A stretch of 64,000 bases of DNA, from assembly GCF_027409185.1 (NCBI RefSeq), contig NC_084472.1, positions 45,867,427 to 45,931,426 on the forward strand, in the 5' to 3' direction. The notes under the pieces are model-generated. The model saw nothing but the letters and a program-made list of their open reading frames with translations, had not been told where the DNA came from and made no database searches. The position numbers and the translations under genes were made by a program. Below, in pieces: positions 33,285-43,997 of the stretch (positions within the stretch are counted from its first letter, which is position 1; each line of letters starts with the position of its first letter). The stretch is from Cynocephalus volans (taxonomy: Eukaryota; Chordata; Mammalia; Dermoptera; Cynocephalidae).

Positions 33285-33656
33285 GGATGAGCTTGGAGAA
33301 ACTTATGTTGAGTGAAATAAGCAAAGCACAGAGGGATAAATACTGTATGTCCTCACTCATAAGTGGGAGCTAAGAGAGAAAGAAGGAAGGAAAGAAAGAC
33401 CACAGTGGTGTGTTGGACTTGCAGAGGGAGAGAACATACCTAGGGATACAAAGTGAAGTGGGGAAAGTGACAAGAGGAGGGATGTCAGGGATAATTGGGG
33501 GGATAATTGGGTGGGGGACATGGGGTATAATCACAATTTGTGGTAATGGACATGCTGCCAGTATGGATCTGGTCATCACATCTTAGGCACGAATGGTGAC
33601 AATTTGCTTTGTACCCCATAAATATTCATAATCAATAAAAATATAAAAATTAAAAA
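33285..33656 (+). mobile_element. Young 5'-truncated L1, 3' end
   Basis: 'gagtgaaataagcaaagcacagagggataaatactgtatgtcctcactcat' is the typical end of ORF2/3' UTR of recent L1 lineages, ending in AATAAA and an A tail. A perfect 10-bp target duplication AAAGAATATT (33275-33284, 33657-33666) shows target-primed insertion. About 370 bp survive. Confidence 0.9.
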
Positions 33657-33666
33657 AAAGAATATT

Positions 33667-33894
33667 CTCCTTTCTACACAGTACTTTAGTTAGAAACTTA
33701 TGGTGCTATATTTTCCTAACTACATCTAAAAGGAATCTGTCCTTGGTATAACACAATTACCATAATTCTTTGCTCTTGTCTTTTGGTTATTGGTCACACT
33801 GTCACGCCTGACTCTAAACTGATCTCTTGTAATTGGCACACTTAGTACAAACTATTATCTACATATGGGATATTAATATATTATCCAGGGAATA
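33667..33894. other. Unassigned non-coding sequence
   Basis: Short gap with nothing recognised. Confidence 0.4.
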
Positions 33895-34015
33895 TAATAG
33901 ATTAGTTATTTACATATGGAGAAATTGAGTCCCAAAAGCAAAATGACTTGACCAGCATCACACACAATACCAACATTTGAGCCTGGGGGCCTGATTCCAT
34001 TCCTGTGTATGATTC
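33895..34015 (-). mobile_element. MIR fragment
   Basis: 'atggagaaattgagtcccaaaagc', 'acttgaccagcatcacacac', 'gagcctgggggcctgattcca' follow reverse MIR order. Confidence 0.65.
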
Positions 34016-34269
34016 ACTGGTTCATGGTCTGTACAGAAGAATAATGGCCTATGATGTTTGCTGTTTCTTTGGGTGGCAAACACATAATATTAGTGCTATT
34101 GTAATCACAGTCATGTTTCTGAACAGTAAAACTTAAGTTATAAGTATCCTTACTAAAATCAAGACAACTTTTTTCATTATTAAAAAAATTAAGAATAATA
34201 AAATTTAATTAAAACCATCTCCCCAAGTTACACATTTTTAAAAACGTATTTTTAAAGATAGCATTTTAG
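34016..34269. other. Unassigned AT-rich sequence
   Basis: No feature recognised. Confidence 0.4.
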
Positions 34270-34735
34270 CAAACTCATTAACCCAGAAATTCAAATTTTA
34301 GGGATATATTATATAGAAATACACATAAATAAATGCAAAGACGTATATAGATAGATCTATTCATAGAGCACTGTAAGACAGAGCAAGTGACTGGAAATAA
34401 CCAATAGGGGACTGGTTTAATAATATGAATTATATGAATTATATGAATAATATGAATTATAATGTATTCATATAATTGCATTTTATGAAAAAAAAAATGG
34501 GATCCACACGTACTGAAATAGGATGATTTCCAAGATATATTTTTACGTGAATTTTGCTGTCTTTTGAATAAAAAAGGGAATATAGGTATATAGATTATTT
34601 CTAGAAGAATAATGAAAACCTGATAATAATGTTTATTTCTGGGGAGGAGAACAGGAAAAAGACTTAGTTTTTTCTTTGTATTTGATTTCTTAAAATATCA
34701 TGTACTTATATGTATTCAGTTAAAATTTTTAAAGC
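34270..34735 (+). mobile_element. Old L1 (L1M) 3' region
   Basis: 'acccagaaattcaaattttagggat', 'ctggaaataaccaataggggactgg', 'atgatttccaagatatatttttacgtgaa', 'taatgtttatttctggggagg' are in L1M order. An internal AT-rich 'tatgaat' run at 34424-34458 has expanded locally. Confidence 0.68.
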
Positions 34736-35092
34736 AGTGATATTATAGTTGCAGAGGTAGTGCTTTAAAGCAATGTTTCACAAGCTGGGCTCTACATCAG
34801 AATCTCTGGAAGGGGCCTGGGCATCATAAAGCCCTTACCCCCGACTGGATGCAGATGGCCCACAGGGGAGTGTTTGCTGTCACAACTCCAGAACAGCTTA
34901 GACATGGGAACAAATCTCTATTGCACACACTGGAACTTTCCCTACTCATAAGCTTCTCAATGCTTATCAGCCAACTCAAGCCCTAACTCCACCCACAGAT
35001 GGTGCTTCTCCTGCTATGGAACCCAGGACCTCCATGGGATACACCTACCACCTGGTCATCTTGCTCTCTGGGGTCCTTCCGTGTTGAACATT
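34736..35092. other. Unassigned, with a possible hAT trace
   Basis: 'aatgtttcacaagctgggctctacatcagaatctctggaaggggcctgggc' at 34772-34822 resembles a MER5-type hAT MITE; the rest shows nothing. Confidence 0.4.
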
Positions 35093-35205
35093 TCTTTTTC
35101 TTTCTTTTTTTTTTTTTTTTTGGTGGCTGGCCGGTATGGGGATCTGAACCCGTGACTTTGGTGTGATAACGCTGCGCTCTGACCAACTGAGCTGCTGACC
35201 GGCCT
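35093..35205 (-). mobile_element. Monomeric tRNA-Ile SINE (CYN-like)
   Basis: T tract, then 'ggtggctggccggtatgggg' and 'gaccaactgagctgctgaccgg'; a single reverse tRNA-like unit. Confidence 0.87.
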
Positions 35206-35408
35206 GTTTGCGATGCAGATTTCTGCCACCAGAGGCTGACCTCCTCCCAACCTCTCCTTTTCTGAGCTACCTGAGGGTGAAGAGCCCATGAGTAAAGACA
35301 AAGAGACACCCCCCTGCTTCCGGTTCTCTCTTCTCTTCCATGTTTAAAAACTGTTAACTTTATAGGGCGGCTTCATCTCCAGCCCAGCTAGACTCTTTCC
35401 CTTTTCTT

Positions 35409-35587
35409 TTCTTTCTTTCTTTTTTTTTTTTTAAAGATGACCGGTAAGGAGATCTTAACTCGTGACTTGGTGTTGTCAGCACCACTCTCACCCAGTGAGC
35501 TAACCACTCATCCCTATATGGGATCCGAACCCGTGGCCTTGGTGTTATCAGCACCACACTCTCCGGAGTGAGCCACAGGTGGGCCCT
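35409..35587 (-). mobile_element. Dimeric tRNA-Ile SINE (CYN-like)
   Basis: Both units are present in reverse, with a 17-bp target duplication GACTCTTTCCCTTTTCT (35392-35408, 35588-35604). Confidence 0.94.
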
Positions 35588-35713
35588 GACTCTTTCCCTT
35601 TTCTAAACCAGAAGCGGAAACTTATCTTTTTTACTCTTCCTTCTTCCTGACAAGTACTGGCATATTTAGCAAGAAGTAGGTAAAACTTAAATATAATTGT
35701 TTTACATTTTTAA
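35588..35713. other. Unassigned non-coding sequence
   Basis: Short gap; no feature recognised. Confidence 0.4.
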
Positions 35714-35718
35714 TATGT

Positions 35719-36131
35719 TGTTTTAGTCCGTTCTGTGTTGCTATAATAGAAACACCTGAAACTGGGTAATTTATAAAGAACAGAGGTTTATTTGGCTTAT
35801 GATTCTGGGACAGCTGCATCTGGCACGGGCCTCAGGCTGCTTCTACTCATGGTGGAGAGTGGCAGCAGCTGGCGGGTACAAGCAGATCACATGGCGAGAG
35901 GAGTCAAGAGAGAGAGGGGCGCGGGGAGGTGCCAGGGTCTTTTTAAGCAAGGAGCTCTCACGGGAACTAACAGAGCGAGAACTCACTCATTATTCCCCCC
36001 TCCCCCAGGGAGAGCATTAATCCATTCATGAGGGATCTGCCCCCATGACTCAATCAATTTCCAGCACTGCCACATTGGGGATCAGATTTCCACATGAGTT
36101 TTGTAGGGGACAACACATCCAAACTCCATCA
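35719..36131 (-). mobile_element. MaLR solo LTR with 5-bp duplication
   Basis: The 413-bp unit runs from TGTTTTAGTCCG to CTCCATCA with a perfect TATGT duplication (35714-35718, 36132-36136). Closely related to 54658-55054 and to the truncated copy at 52985-53205. Confidence 0.9.
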
Positions 36132-36193
36132 TATGTATATAAATGGTATCATACTGAAAGTATCCTTTGGTAACCCTTTTTCTCAAATTATGG

Positions 36194-36293
36194 TTTTTTT
36201 CCGGGGTGGGGGCAGCTGGCTGGTGTGGGACCCAAACCCCTGACCTTGATATTACAAGGCTGTGCTCTAACCAACTGAGCTACCTGGCTAGCT
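36194..36293 (-). mobile_element. Monomeric tRNA-Ile SINE (CYN-like)
   Basis: 'gcagctggctggtgtgggacccaaacccc', 'ctctaaccaactgagctacctggctagc' is one reverse tRNA-like unit, diverged in its middle. Confidence 0.8.
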
Positions 36294-37007
36294 GAAGTAG
36301 GTAAAATTTAATGAAATAATTTTTATACATGTTTCCCAGGTATGTTGCTCTAATCCCTCTTAGTCACCTAAGTCTTATAAAAATTGTCTCAGTAAGAGAG
36401 TTTTTCAGAAACTGTTTTTAGAGAAAGACAGTGTCCATCGAATTGAACAGAACACTGTGATTATAATAAATATTGTTCTGAAAAAGAGCCTATCCAGTTT
36501 TTACCACACACAAACTCCAGCCATCTCTCTGCACTCTTTTTCTGCCATGACCGTATTAATTTACACCACACAGACCTCAGCACGTATCTTTGCCTTAGTC
36601 CTTCACTATCCCATGTCATTAACCCCTTTTTTCCAACTTATAGGATATCCTTCATTTTAAGCAAACCAGATCCTTTAAAGATATTATTTATGAAAAAGGA
36701 AAGAGAGTAGAGGGAAAACTAAGGACTGAATGTTTGCCATAAAGAGATTCTCTTTACATAATATCCCATCACAGAGTTTTTAAAAATCATGCCAGAGTTG
36801 CAATTTTGATGTGGTTTAATTTACAGTGGCTCTCTGTTACATAAGCCTGTCACTTCACTGATGTTAAACCCTTACTATATAGGAAGGAAAGAAAAATACA
36901 AAATTCATCTTAGACTTGGAAATTAGGGCAGCACCTATATACTTAAGTTATAGTACAGCCAGTACTTGGTATACAGGTAAGAACCATTCATTCTAAACCC
37001 AGCTCTC
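36294..37007. other. Unassigned non-coding sequence
   Basis: No feature recognised. Confidence 0.45.
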
Positions 37008-37070
37008 TTCTTCCTTTCCTTTTTTCCCCTTTCCTTTCTTTTCTCTCTCTCTCTCTGTGTGTCTCTGTCA
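37008..37070. repeat. Pyrimidine/(CT)n tract
   Basis: Impure TTCC followed by (CT)n and (GT) steps. Confidence 0.88.
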
Positions 37071-37089
37071 CTCGGTGAGGGGTTATGTC

Positions 37090-37830
37090 ACTCTTGTTTC
37101 TTTGATTTTTTTAAAAAATAAGGTATAATTTATATATAGTATACAGCACAACTCTTAAATGCACAGCTTGATGAATATATATGTATATTGATCTGTGTAA
37201 TCAACAACTCAGATCAAGACACAGAAAATTTCTGTAGCCCAGAAGTTTCCCTTATGTCCCCTTCCTGTCAATCTTTACCCCAAGAAGTGACCAGTATTCT
37301 TACCTCTATTACCGTAGATTAGCTTTGCCTATTTCGGAGTGTCATATAAATCGAAACATACAGTATGTACTCTTTGGTGTTTGTTTGCTTCATCCTAGGT
37401 CTGTGAGATTTATCCATGTTATTGTGTGTAGCCATAGTCCATTTTGTATTGTTGCCGTGTGGTATTTCCTTGAAAAAAACATACCAAAATTTATTTATCC
37501 ATATATCTGTTGATGAAAAATTGGGTTGTTTCCAGCTTGAGGCTACTGTAAATAAAATCTCTATGAACACTCTTGTAAAATGTCTTTTTGTGAATAAATG
37601 CACAAAGGCACTCATTTCTGTTGAATAAATACATAGTAAATTGTGTTGTTGGGCTGTAGGACTGGGGTACATTTAGCTTTCAAGATAACGCACAACAATT
37701 TTCTTAGGTTGCTGTCCCAATTTACATTCCCAGAGACAATGTATGAGAGTTCCAGTTGCTCTACATCTTTGTCAGTATTCATTAGTTTTAAAAATTTTAG
37801 CCATCTTGGTGGAATTTTTCCAGTTCTTTT
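37090..37830 (-). mobile_element. Old L1 (L1M), reverse
   Basis: 'aaggtataatttatatatagtatac', 'atcaacaactcagatcaagacacag', 'ggagtgtcatataaatcg', 'ttgttgggctgtagg', 'caatttacattcccagag' form a long reverse L1M 3' UTR. Frames over 100 codons here are not ORF2. Confidence 0.85.
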
Positions 37831-38039
37831 TTTTTTAACTCAGACAATTCAGTCTCTCTATTTCCTCATCTGTCACATGGGATTATTTACCATTCTCAAG
37901 TTTGTTAGGAGTTTCACTTGGGAGAATAAATGTAGAATTACCTTCAAAAAACTAGAAGCCATGCAAATGTTGGGTATCACATTAAGAAAAGAGAAATAAG
38001 GTTGGTACACAGAACACAAGCTCTTTGCATCTTAGCACC
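37831..38039. other. Unassigned non-coding sequence
   Basis: Nothing recognised. Confidence 0.4.
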
Positions 38040-38190
38040 TCTTCCAATACAATTATTTTACTGACGAAGCAGTAAGGTGAGGCTGGGAGAGAAGAATTGC
38101 TTTGTCTATGGCCAGGTGGCTGACCAATGACAGAGGCCAGAATTAGAGCCCAGGTCTCCTGATCCCCAGCCTGATCTTTCTTCCTAGTCT
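38040..38190 (-). mobile_element. MIR fragment
   Basis: 'aattattttactgacgaagcagtaaggtgaggctgg', 'attagagcccaggtctcctga' is reverse MIR. Confidence 0.7.
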
Positions 38191-39309
38191 ATGCTGCCTT
38201 CTGAAAAGCCTGAAGAGGTTTTTCCTCATCTGCTATCTCGGGGTCAGTAGCAATTATGTTATGAAGGTTGTTGTAGAAAGCAGTCCAGACCTTCTTTCTA
38301 GAATTCATCCATCCATGTATTGCACCTTTACTAGGAAGTGGCCCCTGGGTTGGGTGATTGGGAACACACAGTCATGAAAATGCTGTCCCTTCCTTGAACT
38401 CCCACTCCAGTGGAGGTGAGGGCTGGATGGGTCCCAAGAAGCGTGATATGGCTTTCTTCCATCTTTTCATCTTTCTCTTCTTGGGGTAAAAGGATTGATT
38501 CCCCTAAAATTCCTTAAATCAGAAAGTGGCTAAGCAGAGAAGCAGGTCCCATGACCTGAACATGTGACCACCCAACCTTAGGCTGGCTCCTACAACTGCT
38601 GTTCTCAGTGTGTTGCTATACCTCTGTCTCTGCGGCTTCTCTGGGGTGTGTGATATGCCACATCTTCCTTCTGTTCCACATCCCCCGTCCTTGGAGTGTA
38701 GGGTGTGTGCGTGTGTTTAGAGGAAGGGGCTTCTCCCCACAAAGCCATTCTTACTCAAGCTGACTGTTCACGCACTGGGCGGGGGGAAGGGGATCTAGAC
38801 TTCATTGGGGCCACCACAAGCTCCACTATCTCCTTATGTAACTTGTGGGTACCTTGCTGGACTTTAGGCACAACTATTGGTCTGTGCTGCACCCTATTTT
38901 CCCCAGAGTTTCTGTTCCCCTTCCAGAGGTATCCCTTGTTCATACCTGGTGCCTTTCCTCTGCCCACTCCTGCTGGGAGTGAAGGATTAGTTGCTGACAG
39001 TTCAGCATAAATTCAAAAAGACTCCTCATGAACTTCGTATTTCCATGTTGAAGGAATTGCCATGTCTTTTGAAAAGGGGAGTTTGGGGCCAATCATGCAC
39101 ATGTGTGTGCATGCACATATATGTGAGTGCTGAGAGCTGGGGTTGAGGAGTGAGCACATTCTTATATTCCACATGCCATTCCTGCTGAAAAGTACAGTTT
39201 GGGAACAGAACAGAGAACTCTCCTGTCCCCTCCACACTCAGAAAATGTATACAAGCTAGAGTTTTGAACTAGAAGACATGAGTTATGGGTGTGGATCCTT
39301 TTATTTCAG
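38191..39309. other. Unassigned non-coding sequence
   Basis: No repeat or gene recognised in about 1.1 kb. The 101-codon frame at 38705-39010 has no domain and overlaps a minus-strand frame. Confidence 0.4.
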
Positions 39310-39445
39310 AGTACCCTTACTTGTTATCTCATCCAATCACGTACAGATAGAAGGAAGACAGGGTAGGTATTATTCCCATGATTCAGATGATGAAACTGAG
39401 ACCTAGAAAAGTTAAGGTAGTATAAGAGACAGACAATGACAAAGT
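39310..39445 (-). mobile_element. MIR fragment
   Basis: 'gtaggtattattcccatgattcagatgatgaaactgagacc' is reverse MIR. Confidence 0.72.
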
Positions 39446-39496
39446 TGGAAAGAAAACCCAGGCCTTTTGAATCCATGCTGTGCGGTAAAGAGTTAA

Positions 39497-40020
39497 CTTG
39501 GGCCTGAGCTGCTAAACCCTGCACATTACAAAAAAGGCCTGTGCTGTGGAGGACTGGCTCTTGGCAAGGCCCCTGGGAGATAATCTCTGAGCCCTTGGAA
39601 CATGCTGCCTAATAAGAATGTTTGTGTATGCTCAAGGCCTTGGGCTATGCTGTATTGGTTTGATCTCTGGAGAGCTGGAGACTGAGTAGCTACAGTCTAC
39701 TCCATGACTGACCCAGAAAGCCCTTGGACGCCAAGGCTCAGGTGAGCTTCCCTGGTTGACAGTACTTTGTACTTGTTGTCCCACATCATTGCTGGGAGAA
39801 CTAAGCATATCTCCACTCAGCTCTACTGGGAGGGGACACGTGGAAACTTGTGCCTGGTTTCTCCTGGACATTGCCCATGCACTTTTTCCCTTTGCTGATT
39901 TTAATCAGTAACCTTTCACTTATAATAAACCATAACAATGAGTATAACAGCTTTTCTGAGTTCTATGAGTCTTCCTAGCAAATCATTGAGCTAAGGGTAG
40001 TCTTGAAAACTCCTGACACA
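39497..40020 (+). mobile_element. ERVL-type LTR
   Basis: 'gggcctgagctgctaaaccctgc' at the 5' side, and 'tttgctgattttaatcagtaacctttcac', 'cctagcaaatcattgagctaagggtagtcttg' and a terminal 'ctgacaca' at the 3' side match a class III LTR. Confidence 0.7.
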
Positions 40021-40096
40021 ACTGCCCTATAATTTCCCTTTAGACTCTACCTCATTTACCCCTGTGACATCAGCCTGTAACTGTATCAAGTACAGT

Positions 40097-40124
40097 TGCT
40101 ATGGTTCGAATGTTTATGTCCCCT
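40097..40124 (+). mobile_element. MaLR LTR, 5' stub
   Basis: 'gctatggttcgaatgtttatgtcc' is the beginning of a MaLR LTR. It continues after the inserted LTR at 40651. Confidence 0.8.
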
Positions 40125-40650
40125 TGTACCAGCCTGAACAGAAGTGCCTCCATTTTGTTGAACCTTTGAATTTAAAAACTCATTCTCTCCTGTAAACCAA
40201 ACCACATAGCCTGCAACTAGTTGCCTGAACACAATGACTCTTGCTTTCACATTGTACACAAATAATCTGAGAAAAAGTATTAACCCAGATGGCCATTCTT
40301 TACTAGCTTACTAACCTGATCTTATTTGAGAATAACAGGACCTGAACCCATGGAGAATGAGGTACGGCGCTGGTCAACGCCCACCCAGGAAGTTCCTTGA
40401 TGATTATCTGAAACATTAAGCATGTCTCCATGTCCCCACTTAGTCACCATGAATCAACTTTCCACCACAGAACCCTATAAAACCCTTTGGCAAACCTGGA
40501 AGAGGTGGAGATGGTCTTTGAGACCTAAGTCCACCATTTCCCCAGGCTCCAGCTTCCTGATTAAAGGCTACCTTTCCTCACACAAACATTTGTCTCTCAA
40601 TTATTGGCTATTGAGTGGTGAGCAAATGGACCTTTGAGGTCTTGATAACA
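40125..40650 (+). mobile_element. Class I-type solo LTR inside a MaLR LTR
   Basis: The 526-bp unit runs TGTACCAGCC to TTGATAACA with a perfect 4-bp duplication CCCT (40121-40124, 40651-40654), the length typical of gammaretroviral integrases. TATAAAA lies at 40476-40482 and ATTAAA at 40560-40565. The host MaLR text resumes exactly after it, so the insertion is precise. Confidence 0.87.
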
Positions 40651-40870
40651 CCCTCCAAAATTCATATGTTGGAACATGAATCCCAAGGTGACAGGATTAA
40701 TAGGTGGGGTGATTCAGACTAGTTATCTCATAAAAGAGGTGGAGGGAGCACCCCAGTGCCCTTTTGCCCTTCCTCAGCACAAATGCACTAAGGCGACAGC
40801 CAATCCTTTGCAGTCATCAAGCCTGCTAATGTATAAACTTTATTTTTTCTTCTAAGACCCCTTCATGATC
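40651..40870 (+). mobile_element. MaLR LTR, remainder
   Basis: 'ccaaaattcatatgttggaacatgaatcccaaggtgacagg' continues the LTR begun at 40097. The 3' limit is approximate. Confidence 0.8.
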
Positions 40871-41357
40871 AGTGCACTTTTATAGAAGCAGAAGTATGCT
40901 GCCTGGAACGTTTGGCTGAATCTGGTTCTTGCTCCTTCCCTGAAGCCATAAATCTCAGTGATGGACTTCACTAATCTGTCACATGAACACATTAGAGGGT
41001 TTCTTGGAGATTTTGAGATCTGGAGAAGGAGAACATGTGAAGCTCAAGCCTAAAGATGTCCATTTCCAGGAAAATCACACTGGCAGTAAGACTCAAAACC
41101 TAATCACATTCCAGGGTAAATATAAACACTTAATGTCATAATCAAGTAGCCCTCCAGGGAATGTGGACAGTGAATGTCCGGGTGGAATACAGAGTTTTGT
41201 AAAATGTGTGTTTGGGGAACAATTTTTAAAAAATTGTTAATTAAAATTTTGGGGGGACCGAAATAAAGTTTAAAGCAAGGGAAGAACAAAAAAATCAAAA
41301 TGGAACAAGAAGGGTTAAAGAAGAGATAACCCAGGGAAACAATAAAAGGCCCTGAAG
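40871..41357. other. Unassigned AT-rich sequence
   Basis: Nothing recognised with certainty. Confidence 0.4.
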
Positions 41358-41359
41358 TA

Positions 41360-41440
41360 TGAGTGCACTTCAAAAAGTTTGTGGAAAAATAGAATTAAAA
41401 GGTAATACAAATCTTTCCACGAACTCTTGAAATACCCTCA
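41360..41440. mobile_element. Palindromic mariner-like MITE (copy 2)
   Basis: An 81-bp foldback from TGAGTGCACTTCAAAAAG to 'cttgaaataccctca', flanked by TA (41358-41359, 41441-41442). Same family as 32388-32469, with the same internal 'tggaaaaatagaattaaa'. Confidence 0.88.
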
Positions 41441-41449
41441 TAGACTTAA

Positions 41450-42120
41450 GTTTGAGTTTCAGTAAACACCAAAGTTGGTATTTCAAACAAGGGAAAAGGA
41501 TTAATTACTCAGGCAATGGTATCAGAACATTGGCTTTATATTTAGAAAAAAATAAAAGTTAGAGTTAGATAAAAATTAATTTAGAGTCCTCTCTTATCTG
41601 ACAACACTGGGGAAAAAAATCCAAATGGATTAACAAATTAAATGATAAAAATGAAATCATTCCTCCCCCAAGGGCAATATAGCAACTACAAGAGATGATG
41701 GCTCCAGCAGAGGGGGAAGGGGAGAAATAACCTGGCTTTACTTTTCTTCTTACCTTTCGATCTCCCATTGATGCTGCCCATTGGCCAAAGCCAGGTGGAT
41801 AATGCAGCCTGCTGTGGTCAGTCCTCCTCTGCAATACAGAGCAGAAAAGGTGAAGGGTGAGAAAGCGATCTGAGGATGAACTGGCCAGGACCACACACTG
41901 ACAGAGTTTAAACGCATGACAATGTAAGAGTGCAAGGAAATGGGTACTTCCATACATGGCTCATGCTGTACCAATTTACAATTCACAACTCTTCAGGAGG
42001 GAAATTTGCTAATGTCTATCAAAGCTTTAAGGAGATGACTTTCACTAACAATTTCAGTTCTAGGAATTTATCCTAAGAAATATTAATGATATAGGAAAAC
42101 CCAGCATGCAGCATAAGCCA
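41450..42120 (+). mobile_element. Old L1 (L1M) fragment
   Basis: 'aaaaaaatccaaatggattaacaaattaaatg' and 'tttcagttctaggaatttatcctaagaaa' are L1M landmarks; the 41690-41890 part between them is less clear. Confidence 0.5.
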
Positions 42121-42121
42121 G

Positions 42122-42458
42122 TGTATTAGTCCGTTTTTGTTGCTTATAACAAAATACTTGGAAGTGGGTATTTCATAAAGAAAAACAAAATTTATTGCTT
42201 ACAGCTTCTGAGGCTGGGAAGTCCATCTGGTAGTGACTGTGACCCAGGGGTCTCACATTGCAAGATGGTGGTGGTGGGTGGGGGTGGGAGAGAGAGAGAG
42301 AGAGAGACTCTCTTCCATTAAAGCCCTCAGAACCATGCCCCTGACCACCATTTTTAATCCACTACTGCACAGTCCTACAATCCAATCACCTCTTCAAGTC
42401 TCCACCTTTCAATTACCATAATAGGATTTACCACTCTATTAACAGCACAGTGTGGGCT

Positions 42459-42490
<32 letters not shown>

Positions 42491-42725
42491 GATGACCGGT
42501 AAGGGGATCTTAACCCTTGACTTGGTGTTGTCAGCACCACGCTCTCCCAAGTGAGCGAACCAGCCATCCCTATACAGGGATCCGAACCCATGGACTTGGT
42601 GTTATCAGCACCACTCTCCCAAGTGAGCCATGGGCCGCCCCTGTGGGCTGTTTCTAATACACAAAACTTGGGAACACAATTCAAGCTTCAATGAGTTTTG
42701 GGGGGACATAATTCAGTCCACTGCA
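42122..42725 (-). mobile_element. MaLR LTR containing a SINE
   Basis: TGTATTAGTCCG to CAGTCCACTGCA, with a near-perfect 5-bp duplication (GCCAG 42117-42121, GCCAA 42726-42730). It carries a (GA)n at 42290-42307 and is interrupted by the dimeric SINE at 42463. Confidence 0.88.
42463..42641 (-). mobile_element. Dimeric tRNA-Ile SINE (CYN-like)
   Basis: Reverse dimer with a T tract of more than 20 and a 12-bp duplication TGTGGGCTGTTT (42451-42462, 42642-42653) cut from the host LTR. Confidence 0.94.
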
Positions 42726-42730
42726 GCCAA

Positions 42731-43210
42731 TGTCCTCTAGTCCTCAGCCCCTGTTTCTGAAGTTGATCTGCTTTGACCCTGTGCCAACCTGGATGTAACT
42801 CAGTAGCTCTTCAAGTTCCCTCAGCATCAGCGCAAAACGCAAGAATAAATGAACAACGCAGACTTTACTGAAGATTTTGCAGGGGCGATAAAGAAAGGAG
42901 TTTACATCACACTCCTTACAGCAAACAAATTACAAATCTTCATCAGATGTTTCTGTCCCCCCACATCCCTCTGTTGCTGCACTGCCCCTGGGGTTTCTCC
43001 TTCGGAGCTCGCGGCTCTGGGCCCTGCCAGCTCTTCTCTCTCCTGGCCTTTCATCACTTTGTTTTGCTTCTCTGTCCCAGCTTATCTCCAATCGTTCACA
43101 CCCAAATCCATCACAGGATTCAGAAAAAGAAAGGACTCTCCTGCTGTCAGGTGCTTCCCTCCATGGGAGGAAACAGGCTTAAATTACAATTTTTTCTTCT
43201 GTTACATGTG
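42731..43210. other. Unassigned, LTR-like composition
   Basis: GC-richer than its AT-rich flanks, with 'tttactgaag' and 'acgcaagaataaatgaac' features that could be a reverse LTR end. No TG...CA unit with matching duplications was found. The 148- and 97-codon frames overlap and show no domain. Confidence 0.3.
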
Positions 43211-43400
43211 CAAGGGTATCCGTCACATCATTATTTATAATAAAAAATGTAAAATCTGCATGTCCAAGAATAGGAGATTGGTGACTCCCTTTTGAGGGAA
43301 TAGTCATATAATGTAGTTATGAAACATTGCCCTGTAGAAAATATGCTGACATGAAAACAATGGTTAAAATATTAAAAGCCAGGTTGGGTTCATTTTATTT
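43211..43400 (+). mobile_element. Old L1 (L1M) fragment
   Basis: 'tcattatttataataaaaaatgtaaa', 'gtccaagaataggagattggtgactcc', 'gaaaatatgctgacatgaaaac' are L1M 3' UTR landmarks. Confidence 0.6.
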
Positions 43401-43571
43401 AAAAAAAACACACACAAATAAATGTTATTTTCAGAACAAAAGCTTTGCTTGACGTGTGACTAGAGAAAGCAGGAAAGATCTTAGCTGGATTTGAGCTGTA
43501 ATCCATGGATAGAGGCTAGGGAATATGGGAAGCAGTTCCTTACTGGCCCCAGCTAGAAATGGTTGATTGGA
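43401..43571. other. Unassigned non-coding sequence
   Basis: Nothing recognised. Confidence 0.4.
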
Positions 43572-43895
43572 ATGGTGTTTGCAAGTTTTTTCGGTAAAGG
43601 GCCACATAGTAACTGTTTTCAGATTTGTGGGCAGTTTGATTTCTGCTCTGTTGCAACTAGTCGCGTCTGCTGTTGTAGCTCGGAAGCAGCCGTAAACAAC
43701 ACATAAGTGAATGAATGTGACTGTGTTCCAACAAAACTTACTATGAATTTGAAATTCATAAAATTTTCTTGGGTCATGAAATATTCTGTTTTTTCCAACC
43801 ATTTAAAAATGTAAAAAACATTCTTAGTTTGGGGGCCATAAAAAACAGGCCACAGGGCACATCAAAGGCCATGTTTTGCTGACCTCTGGATTAGA
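43572..43895. mobile_element. hAT-Charlie element, longer MER20 relative
   Basis: Same ends as the MER20-like copies ('tcggtaaagggccacatagtaac', 'tttgctgacctctgg') but with about 100 bp more in the middle ('gaatttgaaattcataaaattttcttggg'). Confidence 0.72.
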
Positions 43896-43997
43896 AAATT
43901 ATGGTTTTGATCTTTGACTCAAAGCAGTCAGTAAAGCGTTGAAAGCAGACAATAGGAAAAACAAATCTCCAATGAATGGGCCTTTTTGTGTTTTCTG

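Noticed and set aside
42849..43295. A 148-codon plus-strand frame
   Set aside because: It runs from the unassigned GC-shifted island into L1M 3' UTR sequence and has no domain.
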